Notes: a model not told the origin generated them from the letters alone. A DNA stretch of 64,000 nt from Nostoc sp. KVJ20 (GCF_001712795.1 NZ_KV757658.1:203007-267006); one strand, 5' to 3'. Positions 35,801 through 43,915 are shown, counted from the stretch's first letter. Numbers and translations: made by a program.

Positions 35801-36989
35801 TCCTGATGACAGAGAATCAATGTTTGCAGTTTACAATGGTTTTATGACTGGAGAAGTCCCCAACTATCAAGCAGAGTATCGCCTGCGTACCCGGGATGGT
35901 CAGTGGAAATGGATTCTTTCTGTCGGCAAAATTGTTTCCTGGAATAAATCCGGTGAACCCATCCGAGCGTTGGGAGTTTATACGGATATCAACGATCGCA
36001 AACAGGCAGAAGCCGCGCTGCAAGCCTCTGAAGCAGAACTGCGGGCGCTCTTTTCAGCCATTCCCGATCCGCTGTGTATCTTCAATGCCCAAGGGCAATT
36101 AGTCTGTGCGATCAAAGGAAAGCTGCCCTATGAAGACGAGTATATGGAGGAGTATACTGACAAAACACTGCATCAACTCTATGCTAAAGAACAAGCCGAT
36201 GAATTCCTGGGTTACATTCAGCAGGTGCTGAGAACCCAACAAGTCCTCACCGTTGAATACAGCGAGTGGATCGCTGGACGAGAAATCTGGTTTTCGGCTC
36301 GCATTGCCCCGATTCAGCACGAACAGGTGATTTGGTTAGCGCGAGATATTACGCTGCAAAAGCAAGCAGAAGCCGCGTCGATTCTGGAAGAACGTAACCG
36401 CATGGCGCGTGAAATTCACGACACACTCGCTCAGGCGTTTACAGGCATACTGGCTCAGGTGGGAGCGGCAAAACAGGTGCTAACGGATGATGTAGAAGCA
36501 ACTGGGGCACACCTAGACCTGATCAAAGAATTGGCACGAACTGGACTGACTGAAGCGCGGCGATCGGTAGTAGCGCTCCGTCCTCAGCTTTTGGAGTCGG
36601 GCAGTTTACAGAGTGCTTTACATCGTCTCGTTGCTCAAATCAGAACTGCCGCAATGGATGTCACTCTATATTATGGGATTGAGGGTGCAGTGTATTCTCT
36701 ACCCACTGAAGTCGAGAATAACCTACTACGGATTGGGCAGGAAGCATTAACCAATGCGATTAGACACGCCAATGCTGACGAAATTCGAGTGGAGCTAGTC
36801 TACGATCGCGATCGATTCTGCTTGCGCGTGAAAGACAATGGACAGGGCTTTGGAGTTGGGAGTATTTCAGCCTCTGAGGGTTTTGGCTTACTAGGCATGA
36901 GCGAACGGGCAGAGCGCATCGGCGCACAACTAACGATTAGGAGTCAACCTGGACAAGGAACAGAAATTATTGTCACCGTCAACCCTTGA
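29889..36989 (+). CDS. Giant hybrid: Ser/Thr kinase - AAA ATPase - GAF - PAS - sensor histidine kinase
   Basis: 2366 residues, one frame. The Ser/Thr kinase at about 15-285 has HKDINPGNIVFN, KIIDFGIAT and GTLAYLSPEQTGRMN. The AAA/STAND-like ATPase from about 310 has Walker A VAGYAGVGKTALVQE (near 358) and LVIFLDDLQWCD. A long helical region to about 1300 follows, then a GAF domain (about 1345-1515) and about five PAS/PAC units (1520-2145; ITERKQAE and SDRKQAE ends). The HisKA_3 phosphoacceptor is H2177 (MAREIHDTLAQAF) and the HATPase has NNLLRIGQEALTNAIRHA and DNGQGFG. The protein is cytosolic with no transmembrane helices. It should phosphorylate the NarL-type regulator encoded immediately downstream. 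Confidence 0.95.
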   Translation: MPDYSLKSCSMIALPGIFIQNKIYESSNSLVYRGIREDGVGIIVKMLKLDYPSPQELTRYRQEYKITRSLNLEGVVKAYSQEDYQRTLVIILEDFGGESLEQWMHKRPDIFCPMPLSTFLGLAIASCDILGRIHVANVIHKDINPGNIVFNLDTGVVKIIDFGIATQFNRTNPTFKSPHVLEGTLAYLSPEQTGRMNRMLDYRTDFYSLGVTFYELLTGQLPFPTQDILELVHCHIAKPPIPVHELNATIPKPISGIILKLMAKNAEDRYQSAWGIKADLERCAGQLAEMGQINAMSLGLQDVSEQFCIPQKLYGREAETKALLAAFDRVVRKETFGEICQLESGIENTQFNVELMLVAGYAGVGKTALVQELYKPITAKHGYFISGKFDQFRRNIPYSAIVDALQKLVQQLLGEPDEQVQQWRDRLLSALGSNGQIIIDVIPEVELIIGKQPPVPEVGATEAQNRFNRIFQNFVRVFCSKEHPLVIFLDDLQWCDSATLKLIELILLDEQTQYLFLIGAYRDSEVHPTHPLVLTLLELRNQGAVLQEITLAPLTLEPLSQLIAETLGRNIDTVRSLAQLVLRKTEGNPFFVGEFLRMLYSENLLLFNAKQLSWQWDIAKIQAQNITDNVVELLLIQLKKLPNETRRILRLAACVGAEFDLKTLAIICERSPQAIFQGLLAAIQAELIQPLSELDENLLVQDYKFLHDRVQQAAYALIDESCKQVVHLQIGRNLLEKTSPEQRFDRLFTIVDHLDQGTELVTAQPERTEIARLNLTAGQKAKAATAYEAAFKYFTTGLKLLNSESWLSEYDLTLALYSEAAEAAYLHGCFDEMEQLVEVVLARAKTAVDKVQAYDSRIQGYLSQGNLKEAVETGLEALKLLGIDLIENPSQADIQRESESTATLLAQREIKDLINLPEMAAPEPLAVMSILASMRSAAFLTLPALWILITFKTVNLSINYGNAIWSSLFYAGYGFVLCGVVQDIELGYEFGKLALGLAERLNTRGNARTLMFSNVHIMNWKVHFRNTIPMLADAYQNGVETGDFETAGYAAYYVCYNSFFAGEELTQLEQKTAVYSKSIDQIRRESPSNWLAILRQTILNLQDRPENSSRLVSRLHNEEQALSHAIAVKDGTAIQILYLHKVMLCYLFEEHHQAEQTTILARQHFEEVTAITVLPIFCFYHSLALLSLSPDTSNSEKAAWLSCVNTNQEKMQKWAEHAPMNYLHKFYLVEAEKARVLGQFLEAEEFYERAIAGAAENEYIQEEALAYELAAKHYLARGREKIAQTYMKEAHYCYDRWGATAKVKDLEKRYPQFFSQSSRAASTSIPTTAKTITNPFHTAFDLAAVMKASQAISREIELKQLLRSLMQTLIENAGAQTGYLILENSGEWSIEAACELNADENACATQVLQSIPITHQLPESIIQYVIRTLKPVTLNDATREGAFINEPYIQQNQPQSVFCLPLLNQAKLVGVLYLENRLAAGVFTPERSQVLQLLSTQAAIAIENANLYSELRAKESKITQFLEAIPVGIGIVDATGRPYYTNQCGNQLTGKETDTSIAPEQISEAYQLYVAGTDQIYPAESLPTVRALRGERIRTEDIEIRRDHVSILIEARGTPVFDQQGNIIYAITTFQDITERKQAEKLLADYNCTLEQQVAERTAALRQSEANYRNLIQTANSVIIRYDPQGRIRYINDYGVKLLGYEEHEILGRTLFETIIPEAELSGRDVRPIVHDLLRNPQSYPQGEGENLCRDGRRVWMAWSNQAIFNDQGDVVEILSVGNDTTQRRQAEEALQRSEAKFRTIFENSQVGIYRTRLCDGLILDANQRFANLFGFDSPEEMIRLEHTTGYYANQCDHQQAIELLKRDGELQNFEVQLQKRDGTPFWGLFSSYLNAADDYIEGVIADISDRKQAEVALQTSEERLRLALTASNQGLYDMNLKTEEIVVNPEYALMLGYDPATFHETKSRWVESLHPDDRESMFAVYNGFMTGEVPNYQAEYRLRTRDGQWKWILSVGKIVSWNKSGEPIRALGVYTDINDRKQAEAALQASEAELRALFSAIPDPLCIFNAQGQLVCAIKGKLPYEDEYMEEYTDKTLHQLYAKEQADEFLGYIQQVLRTQQVLTVEYSEWIAGREIWFSARIAPIQHEQVIWLARDITLQKQAEAASILEERNRMAREIHDTLAQAFTGILAQVGAAKQVLTDDVEATGAHLDLIKELARTGLTEARRSVVALRPQLLESGSLQSALHRLVAQIRTAAMDVTLYYGIEGAVYSLPTEVENNLLRIGQEALTNAIRHANADEIRVELVYDRDRFCLRVKDNGQGFGVGSISASEGFGLLGMSERAERIGAQLTIRSQPGQGTEIIVTVNP

Positions 36990-37001
36990 GTGAGCATTAC
37001 A

Positions 37002-37631
37002 ATGAGCCAAGCCACGACCATTCGGGTTCTGATTGCGGACGATCACGCCATTTTTCGGCAAGGATTAGCCACGATTATTAACCGTGACCCAGATATGCAG
37101 GTGATTGCCCAAGCCGAAAATGGTGAACAGGCGATCGCCGCCTTTCGGGAACACCAACCAGATGTAACGCTAATGGATCTGCGAATGCCTGAAGTGGAAG
37201 GAGTTGCCGCCATTGGTGCAATTTGTGCGATCGTTAAATCTGCTCGGATTATTGTACTGACCACGTATGATAGTGACGAAGATATTTACCGGGGATTGCA
37301 GGCAGGCGCAAAAGGATACCTGTTGAAAGAAACTGAACCGGACGAGCTTCTGAATGCCATTCGTACCGTTCATCGTGGTCAGAAGTACATTCCGCCAGAT
37401 GTGGGAGCAAAGTTGGTACAGCGCCTCAGCAATCCAGAATTGAGTGAAAGAGAACTAGAAGTACTCCGCTCACTGGCGCAGGGAATGAGTAATGCCGAGA
37501 TTGCGGCGTCTTTGAGCATCGGTGAAGGCACGGTTAAATCTCATGTTAATCGGATTTTGAATAAGCTAGATGTCAGCGATCGCACTCAAGCTGTGATTGT
37601 TGCCGTTAAGCGCGGCATTGTCAGTTTATAG
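37002..37631 (+). CDS. NarL/LuxR-type response regulator
   Basis: 209 residues from the ATG at 37002 (a GTG at 36990 overlaps the kinase stop region). The receiver domain has IRVLIADDHAIFRQGL, phosphoacceptor D59 (TLMDLRMPE), and the conserved T and K in VLTTYDSD and GYLLKET. The C-terminal GerE HTH is LSERELEVLRSLAQGMSNAE then IGEGTVKSHVNRIL. It is 12 bp downstream of its HisKA_3 kinase, the usual cognate pairing. Targets are unknown; the adjacent AraC and redox genes are candidates. Confidence 0.95.
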   Translation: MSQATTIRVLIADDHAIFRQGLATIINRDPDMQVIAQAENGEQAIAAFREHQPDVTLMDLRMPEVEGVAAIGAICAIVKSARIIVLTTYDSDEDIYRGLQAGAKGYLLKETEPDELLNAIRTVHRGQKYIPPDVGAKLVQRLSNPELSERELEVLRSLAQGMSNAEIAASLSIGEGTVKSHVNRILNKLDVSDRTQAVIVAVKRGIVSL

Positions 37632-37667
37632 GGTTGCTGTAGTCAATGGATAACTAGCAGTCTTCGT

Positions 37668-38588
37668 TCAAGCTGTCCGTAACCGTTCAATGTCTCGAAT
37701 GGGCGGCGCACCGAACAAGCGCGAATATTCCCGACTGAACTGTGAGGGACTTTCATATCCCACCTGGTAGGCAGTAGAGGTCGCATCGAAATCCTCAGCG
37801 AGCATCAGACGACGCGCTTCTAACAGTCTTAACTGCTTCTGATACTGAAGCGGACTCATCGAAGTGACTTGCTTGAAGTGCTGATGGAACGACGAAGTAG
37901 ACATCCCGATCTGACTCGCTAAATCCTCGATCCGCATCGGCTGGGTAAAATCAGATTTGATTTGTTGAATCGCTAAGGCAATTCGCTGCATATTACTGCC
38001 GGATGTGGCAATTTGACGCACGGCTTCCCCTTGTTCACCGATCAGCAGATGGTAATAGAGTTCACGAATCATTAACGATGCCAGCATGGAGATGTGTTGC
38101 GGAGTGTCTAAGAGCTTGACGAGGCGAAGGGCACACTCCATCAACGCTGGATCGACGTTGCTAACCGATATACCTCGAATAGAGTTTTCTGGCTTTGCCG
38201 AACTGGAACCCATTTGGGCAACCATCTCACACAATTGCATCAAGTCTAAGTTCAGCTTCAGCCCTAAATACGGCTTGTCAGGTGTCGCCTCAGTCACAAA
38301 GCCACTCAGCGGTAAATCAACGGAAACGACGAGATACTGCATTGCACCATACTGATACGTCTCCTGACCCAGAAATGCTTTTTTCTGACCTTGAACGACG
38401 ATCGCCAGGATGGGTTCATACACGCTATGAGGTGCGGTAGATACTGTATCTGAGCGCGCAAAGTCTAATTGCTCGATCGCCGTGGGTTGGATAATGTTGC
38501 CGCTGGATTTGGTATGCCGCACGATCCGTGTGGCGATTTCTTGGCGGTAATCCGCGATTATGTCAGGGCGAGAGATTACGACTGTCAT
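37668..38588 (-). CDS. AraC-family transcriptional regulator with AraC_N domain
   Basis: 306 residues. The N-terminal cupin-like AraC_N part (PHSVYEPILAIVVQGQKKAF, YLVVSVDLPLSGFVTEA) and two C-terminal HTHs (IEDLASQIGMSTSSFHQHFK; STAYQVGYESPSQFSREYSR) are complete. It is transcribed divergently from the NmrA-family gene with a 225-bp shared upstream region, the classical arrangement for an AraC activator of a redox operon. A truncated paralogue is at 9737-10213. Confidence 0.92.
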   Translation of the reverse strand: MTVVISRPDIIADYRQEIATRIVRHTKSSGNIIQPTAIEQLDFARSDTVSTAPHSVYEPILAIVVQGQKKAFLGQETYQYGAMQYLVVSVDLPLSGFVTEATPDKPYLGLKLNLDLMQLCEMVAQMGSSSAKPENSIRGISVSNVDPALMECALRLVKLLDTPQHISMLASLMIRELYYHLLIGEQGEAVRQIATSGSNMQRIALAIQQIKSDFTQPMRIEDLASQIGMSTSSFHQHFKQVTSMSPLQYQKQLRLLEARRLMLAEDFDATSTAYQVGYESPSQFSREYSRLFGAPPIRDIERLRTA

Positions 38589-38813
38589 AGCAGAGACTCG
38601 ACTAACTCAATACCTTACAGTTGACATTATAGAATATCTGCAAACGATCGCTCTGGAGAATTAGGCAATCATCGGATAGGTTTGGGCATTTCAAGAACAG
38701 CTTTTCCAACCTATGCTGAACTTAGACTAATAGACAAGATGAGGATCAGGCAATGATGCAAGAAGGCAAAAATCGCCTGAGTGACCGGAATGATTAATGA
38801 GCAGGAGAACCTT

Positions 38814-39695
38814 ATGTATGTAGTTTTTGGAGCGACGGGACAGACAGGTTCAGCAGTGGCTAACGCTTTGCTTGAGAGAAATTTTCCAGTGCGCGTTGTC
38901 TTGCGCTCTGATAAAGCTGCCAGTACATGGCGAGAGAAAGGTGCAGACGTAGCGGTTGCCGAAGTCACTGATGTCGAAGCGATGACCGCCGCGATGCGTG
39001 AAGCGGATGCCGTCTATGTGATGAACCCACCTGCTTACAACGTCAGCGATATGTTTGCGCTGGCAGAACAGATCGGCGAGTGTTATGTTGAAGCCCTTAC
39101 AAACGCTGATGCACGGAAGGTCGTGTTACTGTCTTCGGTTGGTTCACAGCACGCTTCCGGTACGGGCAACATTTTGACGACCCATATTTTAGAGCGCATG
39201 TTGGGCAACTTGGCAGTTCCCGTCACAGTTCTGCGAGCGGCATCGTTTATGGAGAATTGGGGGAGTGCCGCCGCGATCGCTGCCGAACAAGGGGTACTGC
39301 CCAGTTTTTTTGCTCCACTCGATCGTCGGCTGCCCATGGTTTCGACCGAAGACATCGGGCGCACTGCGGCTGAAGCCATGATTGAAGACTGGAAAGGTCA
39401 GCGCATCATCGAACTGCATGGTCCGATCGACTACTCACCAAACGATGTCGCTGCTGCTTTTGCCGCTGTGCTTAACCGTAATGTACAGGCAATTGCTGTT
39501 CCCGAAAGCGACTGGCAAGCAACGATTTCCAGCTTTGGCTTTTCACCTGAAGCCGTCAACAGCTACAGCGAGATGATGCGCGGTTTCAACTCTGGTCATA
39601 TCGTCTTTGAAAGTAGCCCAGAGATAGAAACGCGCACCGGACAAACTGCAATAGAAGCTGCTGTTGATAGATTGACTGGAAGCAAATCCAAGTAA
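38814..39695 (+). CDS. NmrA-family NAD(P)-binding oxidoreductase
   Basis: 293 residues from the ATG at 38814, preceded by GGAG; the frame is open 11 codons further. The N-terminal Rossmann motif is VVFGATGQTGSAVANALLE, with PVRVVLRSDKA as the NADP-selective strand end. KVVLLSSVGSQHASGTG and VTVLRAASFMENWG are typical of NmrA/quinone oxidoreductase-2-like proteins. It may sense NADP or reduce quinones. First gene divergent from the AraC regulator, so probably its target. Confidence 0.88.
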   Translation: MYVVFGATGQTGSAVANALLERNFPVRVVLRSDKAASTWREKGADVAVAEVTDVEAMTAAMREADAVYVMNPPAYNVSDMFALAEQIGECYVEALTNADARKVVLLSSVGSQHASGTGNILTTHILERMLGNLAVPVTVLRAASFMENWGSAAAIAAEQGVLPSFFAPLDRRLPMVSTEDIGRTAAEAMIEDWKGQRIIELHGPIDYSPNDVAAAFAAVLNRNVQAIAVPESDWQATISSFGFSPEAVNSYSEMMRGFNSGHIVFESSPEIETRTGQTAIEAAVDRLTGSKSK

Positions 39696-39720
39696 AAATT
39701 AGCTTGAGGAGATTGAAATA

Positions 39721-40359
39721 GTGCGTTATTTAAGTCAAATTTTCACGGGAGCAGGACTGATTGGGCTGTTGGCTATTCCGGTGATGATGCAAGCTCGCGC
39801 GAAGGCAGAGATTCAATCGAATGTGACTGCGTTTGGGTCAAGTGATTACCCGACAGTATTGAATCAACAGTCCTTCCTGGTTCAGCCTTCAGCGATCGCA
39901 GACTTGTCCCAAGCAACTCCGTCTAATCCAGCAGATGCACAAGCAACTCAGATGATCGAGCAACGCAACAAAGCAACTGTCCAGCAGTCTTTCGCCCAAT
40001 GGCGCAACGGAACTGGCAGTGCCTTTGATCTGCTTGCCCCGGATGTAACCTGGACAATTACTGGAACGGGTGCAACTGCGGGTACATATCGCAGCCGACA
40101 AGCATTACTCGATCAAGTCGTCAGCCCGACCAGTGCCCGATTATCAGCCCGGATCGTCCCGACTGTACGCGGCATCTGGGTGGACGGCGATATGGTGATC
40201 GTGCTATGGGACGGGGAGGCGACCGCCAGAGACGGCAGACCGTATCGGAATACCTACACTTGGTATTTCCGCATGAAAGACGACCAAGTAATCGAAGCGA
40301 TCGCCTTTCTAGATATGAACAAATTTACAGAATTGTGGACAAGGGTTTCACCTTCATGA
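39721..40359 (+). CDS. Exported SnoaL/NTF2-fold protein
   Basis: 212 residues starting at a GTG 8 nt after GAGGAG, 25 bp behind the NmrA gene. The N-terminal signal sequence (YLSQIFTGAGLIGLLAIPVM, then QARAKAE) suggests export. The NTF2-like domain spans about 75-205 (QQSFAQWRNGTGSAFDLLAP, DVTWTITGTG, YTWYFRMKDDQVIEAIAFLD). Such domains bind small hydrophobic ligands or act as isomerases or cyclases; the ligand is unknown. Probably co-transcribed with the NmrA gene. Confidence 0.8.
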   Translation: MRYLSQIFTGAGLIGLLAIPVMMQARAKAEIQSNVTAFGSSDYPTVLNQQSFLVQPSAIADLSQATPSNPADAQATQMIEQRNKATVQQSFAQWRNGTGSAFDLLAPDVTWTITGTGATAGTYRSRQALLDQVVSPTSARLSARIVPTVRGIWVDGDMVIVLWDGEATARDGRPYRNTYTWYFRMKDDQVIEAIAFLDMNKFTELWTRVSPS

Positions 40360-40421
40360 CCGAGGTATGGAAATCAATATTTAGTTCACAGCACTGAACA
40401 CGAACAGAAAGGAAAACAACG

Positions 40422-41156
40422 ATGTTAAACATTGAGAACAAAGTCATTGCGATCGCTGGAGCCAGTAGCGGGATTGGCGAAGCCACAGCTAAGTTACTCG
40501 CTCGAAACGGTGCAAAGGTGCTTTTGGGCGCACGGCGCACCGAAAAGCTCGAAAAGATTGTTGAGGAGATCCACGCCTCAGGCGGTACAGCAGAATTCAA
40601 AGCAGTAGATGTTACTGATCGAGAAGATGTGAAAGCGTTCATTGGGTTTGCAAAAGACAAGTTTGATCGCGTCGATGTCATCTTTAACAATGCAGGCGTG
40701 ATGCCTCTGTCCCCGATGAATGCTTTGAAAGTCGAGGAATGGGACAATACGATCGACGTGAATATCAACGGGGTGTTGAATGGCATTGCAGCAGCTTTGC
40801 CGATTATGGAAGCGCAAGGTAGCGGACAAATCATCAATACCGCGTCGATTGGTGCCCATGTGGTAGTACCCACTAGCGCAGTTTACAGCGCAACCAAGTA
40901 CGCAGTTTGGGCAATCTCCGAGGGACTGCGGCAAGAGTCAAAAACGATTCGCGTCACCATCATCTCTCCTGGCGTGGTTGAGACCGAACTCGGCTCTGAT
41001 ATTACGGACGAGCCAGCAAAAGGCTTCTTGAAAGAACTCCGCAAAGATGCACTCAACCCGGACACGATCGCCAGAGCTGTCCTGTATGCCGTGTCTCAGC
41101 CGGATGATGTCGATGTCAACGAAGTGATTGTGCGCCCGATCCGCCAGATGATGTAG
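40422..41156 (+). CDS. SDR-family oxidoreductase
   Basis: 244 residues. Classical SDR features: cofactor motif AGASSGIGEA, NNAG (FNNAGVMPLS), catalytic Ser in NTASIG and YSATK. Close to YdfG/sepiapterin-like NADP-dependent dehydrogenases that act on 3-hydroxy acids or carbonyls. Third gene downstream of the AraC/NmrA divergent promoter; complete. Confidence 0.92.
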   Translation: MLNIENKVIAIAGASSGIGEATAKLLARNGAKVLLGARRTEKLEKIVEEIHASGGTAEFKAVDVTDREDVKAFIGFAKDKFDRVDVIFNNAGVMPLSPMNALKVEEWDNTIDVNINGVLNGIAAALPIMEAQGSGQIINTASIGAHVVVPTSAVYSATKYAVWAISEGLRQESKTIRVTIISPGVVETELGSDITDEPAKGFLKELRKDALNPDTIARAVLYAVSQPDDVDVNEVIVRPIRQMM

Positions 41157-41408
41157 GCAACGGCTCTCGATCACGTCAGACGGATAGGATTGACCGTGCA
41201 ATTAAGTTTTGAATCTAACTTGAGTTATAACCAATCTTCTATTTCGGGATAGAGCGGTTGTTCTACCGATTTATACTGTAAAAGTTTTAACTCGTTATAG
41301 ACGACAACTTAAAGTCGATTGCCTATATTGAATTTATGTCAATCGTAATGGAGTAATTGGTTGAGCAACTTAATTGCAAGGTTCCATGTTTGATACCGAT
41401 GTAGAAAG
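41157..41408. other. Intergenic region, nothing clear
   Basis: AT-rich and probably holding the promoter of the DsbA-like gene; no repeat or RNA structure that I can support. Confidence 0.4.
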
Positions 41409-41966
41409 ATGAGCGACGATCGTAGCCACAGTTCGTTACTTGTACCACCGTCAACCCAAGATTGGATGCAAGGTGTGCTGAGTGCCAAGGTCGTGCTGGT
41501 GATGTATGGAGACTATCAATGCTCTAGAAGTGCGGACGTTTACAAGCTGATTAAAGCGATCAAACGAGAGCTTAGTGCTTCTTTGGGAGAGGATTATTTA
41601 TGCTTTATCTTCCGTCATTTTCCGCAAATACAGATTCATCCTCATGCTCAACGGGCAGCCCAAGCCGCTGAATCCGCCGCTGTTCAAGGACAGTTTTGGT
41701 CAATGCACGATACTTTATTTGCTCATCAACAAAAGTTGGAGAATGGTTATCTTGTCGAGTACGCTAATGATTTAGGGCTTGATATTCCTCAGTTTCTCAA
41801 AGAGTTGTCTAAACAAGTGCATATTGATCGTATCAATAAAGATATTGAAAGTGGATGCAAGAGTGGAGTAACGGCTGCTCCAGCCCTATTTATCAATAAC
41901 ATTCGATATACCGGACGCTGGAAAATGACAGAGTTGATGACAGCCATGATTGCTGCAAGTCACTAA
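41409..41966 (+). CDS. DsbA-family thioredoxin-fold protein without the second active-site cysteine
   Basis: 185 residues. The thioredoxin-fold start VVLVMYGDYQCSRSADVYKL and FRHFPQIQIHPHAQRAAQA, FWSMHDTLFAHQ, and GVTAAPALFINNIRYTGRW (with the cis-Pro loop) match the DsbA/FrnE-like family often encoded near NhaA antiporters. The usual CPYC is CSRS here, so it has one cysteine only. There is no signal peptide; it is probably cytosolic and not a classical disulfide oxidase. A glutathione-transferase-like or monothiol role is possible. Confidence 0.8.
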   Translation: MSDDRSHSSLLVPPSTQDWMQGVLSAKVVLVMYGDYQCSRSADVYKLIKAIKRELSASLGEDYLCFIFRHFPQIQIHPHAQRAAQAAESAAVQGQFWSMHDTLFAHQQKLENGYLVEYANDLGLDIPQFLKELSKQVHIDRINKDIESGCKSGVTAAPALFINNIRYTGRWKMTELMTAMIAASH

Positions 41967-42067
41967 GCTCTATTCATATCTGACTTGTTTGTTAGTGCTA
42001 GTAAGTGATCGAGTGCGCGATCGCTAGTTTTTGCCTGTTTTGTTGAATAAATTGCCAAGTTTGAATC

Positions 42068-42386
42068 ATGCTAACAACGCCAACGCCAACCCTTGAATTC
42101 AAACACAGAGGTTTGACATGCACCCAATTGCAGCAAGTACTCAACTATATTCAGACTCACCGTCGATCGAGAATTGTCGTTAATTGAACTTGCAGAAGTG
42201 ATCAACATTAGCCCGACTTATTTTGCAAGTTTGTTCAAACAAGCGAGCGAGGTTTCTCCACACCAGTACATAATTCAACAGCGGGTGGAACGATCAAAAT
42301 TTATGCTGTCGAAAACAGATTTAGCAATAACCTCGATGGCGGGTATACGGCGAACTGATCAAAACTCACAAGTTTGCTACCTGTGA
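42068..42386 (+). pseudogene. AraC-family regulator remnant
   Basis: TQLQQVLNYIQTH at 42107-42155 is followed after a frameshift by LSLIELAEVINISPTYFASL, FKQASEVSPHQYIIQQRVER and a truncation after LAITSMAG. This is the first HTH and linker of an AraC protein with the second HTH missing. Not functional. Confidence 0.7.
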
Positions 42387-42483
42387 GCGGAATGTAGAGC
42401 AATGTGCGCCTGGGACATGACTATCACTCGACTAAAGCGCTCTCAAAGCCTGATCAATCCAATTACACCTTCAAACTAATCTC

Positions 42484-42813
42484 ATGAAAAAGATAATTTT
42501 GCTAGCACTGGTGGGTACGGGATTCATAGTAAATATGCCCTTTACAGCACAGGCACTAGATTCAGAAAAAATTGGTCATAACCTTGACCGAGAGCCGAAT
42601 ATGTCAATCGCTCAGTACGATCGCGATCGTCGCGATCGATATCGTGATAACCAGCATCGTGACTACCAGTATGGTGACGACCGGCGCAATCGGCCATTTG
42701 TGGTTTATTACCGCAGCCGTGACAATCGGAAATGGATTTATGAGAGTATCCAAATCGTCGCGATGCCCGACGTGCTGCCAACCGACTGGAGCGGCGTGGT
42801 TATCGAACCCTAA
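42484..42813 (+). CDS. Exported Asp/Arg-rich hypothetical protein
   Basis: 109 residues with a clear signal peptide (KKIILLALVGTGFIVNMPFTAQA). The mature part starts acidic and has a DRDRRDRYRDNQHRDYQYGD tract encoded by HIP1-like GATCGCGATCG repeats, then a C-terminal YYRSRDNRKWIYESIQIV and TDWSGVVI. Its last 35 bp recur imperfectly at 42868-42905, suggesting a 3' duplication. Similar low-complexity exported proteins of unknown role occur in cyanobacteria. Confidence 0.6.
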   Translation: MKKIILLALVGTGFIVNMPFTAQALDSEKIGHNLDREPNMSIAQYDRDRRDRYRDNQHRDYQYGDDRRNRPFVVYYRSRDNRKWIYESIQIVAMPDVLPTDWSGVVIEP

Positions 42814-43025
42814 TTTTAGGATAGAGCCGTTGCAAACTATGAGTTGCCAACACCTAAATCCCACTTGCGGGCTGCCAACCGACTGGAGCAACGTAGTTAT
42901 CTAACCTACGTTCAAGTGACAGCAAGCCAGTAGGGGGGGCAATGCCCACAAAACCTTACTGTGAAGGGTTTTACAAAATGGTCGGCAATGCTCACCCTAC
43001 TACTTAGATTTTAGGAGAAATAGGA

Positions 43026-43100
43026 ATGATACTTCAGAATAAGGTGGCGTTAGTCACCAGTTGTTATTCTCTATCTTGGCATTGTGTCTACCCAGTATTC
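43026..43100 (+). pseudogene. SDR gene 5' stub (copy 1)
   Basis: A leader with AGGAGAAATAGG precedes ATGATACTTCAGAATAAGG and MILQNKVALVT codons, which run out of homology after 11 codons into unrelated sequence. Same start as the stubs at 43987 and 45773. The CPBP gene begins 3 bp after its stop. Confidence 0.7.
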
Positions 43101-43102
43101 TG

Positions 43103-43915
43103 ATGTCTCTAGAGATTAAATCAATGGCAGTTTTGAAACAATTTGGGATTCTATTTGTGTTGGGCATTGCGGGAATTGCGGGAATTTCGATTACGTCGGT
43201 TCCATTAGTTGAGCAACAGTTGGCGAAACTGTCTCCAGAAATACTGGCAAAAGTTCCGCCACTGTGGGTTTTAATACTGCTGCAAGCACTACAGCTTACA
43301 GTTCTACTGGCAATCAGCATTCTGATCGGAATTGGCTGTGCCTACCGCGTTGGATTACGCTCACATTTGATTGACTACTGGGTACTTCATACCCCTAAGA
43401 TTCCATTTTCTGTCATTGAGATGAAATGGAGCTTGGGTGTGGGTGCAGCGACGACGATCATTCTCCTGTTGCTCGATCGGTTCATGAAACCTGCTCTACC
43501 TGAAGCGCTACAGGCATCCAATAACACAGAACCGAATTGGCTGAGTTTGCTTACAGCAATGCTTTATGGCGGCATCACTGAGGAAATTCTGATGCGCTGG
43601 GGGTTAATGTCGCTGCTTGTTTGGATCGCGTGGAAAGGGCTAAAACAAGGCGTTACGTTGCCAAGTCAAGGGATTTACCAGGGTGCGATCGTTCTAGCCG
43701 CGTTGGTATTTGGACTACTACACCTGCCAGCGACTGCCGCGATCGTTCCCCTCACTCCGCTTGTGATTATCCGAGCGATATTACTCAATGGGATTGCTGG
43801 TATTGCTTTTGGTTGGCTCTTTTGGCAATACTCGCTTGAGGCTGCGATGTTATCCCATGTCAGCGTTCATGCCTTTTCCTTTGCTCTTAGCCTAATGCTT
43901 GCAAGATTTGTCTAA
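43103..43915 (+). CDS. CPBP-family intramembrane glutamic protease
   Basis: 270 residues from the ATG at 43103 (43124 is an alternative). About seven hydrophobic helices. The family motifs are present: GGITEEILMRWGLM (the EExxxR glutamate pair), FGLLHL (histidine of motif 2) and the C-terminal LSHVSVHAFSFAL (motif with His). These membrane proteases (Rce1/ABI family) process prenylated proteins or bacteriocins, or maintain self-immunity. The gene directly follows an SDR 5' stub. Confidence 0.85.
   Translation: MSLEIKSMAVLKQFGILFVLGIAGIAGISITSVPLVEQQLAKLSPEILAKVPPLWVLILLQALQLTVLLAISILIGIGCAYRVGLRSHLIDYWVLHTPKIPFSVIEMKWSLGVGAATTIILLLLDRFMKPALPEALQASNNTEPNWLSLLTAMLYGGITEEILMRWGLMSLLVWIAWKGLKQGVTLPSQGIYQGAIVLAALVFGLLHLPATAAIVPLTPLVIIRAILLNGIAGIAFGWLFWQYSLEAAMLSHVSVHAFSFALSLMLARFV

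Noticed and set aside
9737..38588. Inverted AraC copies at 9.7 and 38 kb as the two ends of one composite element
   Set aside because: Only the 3' halves are shared, they are diverged paralogues, and no matching flanking repeats were seen.
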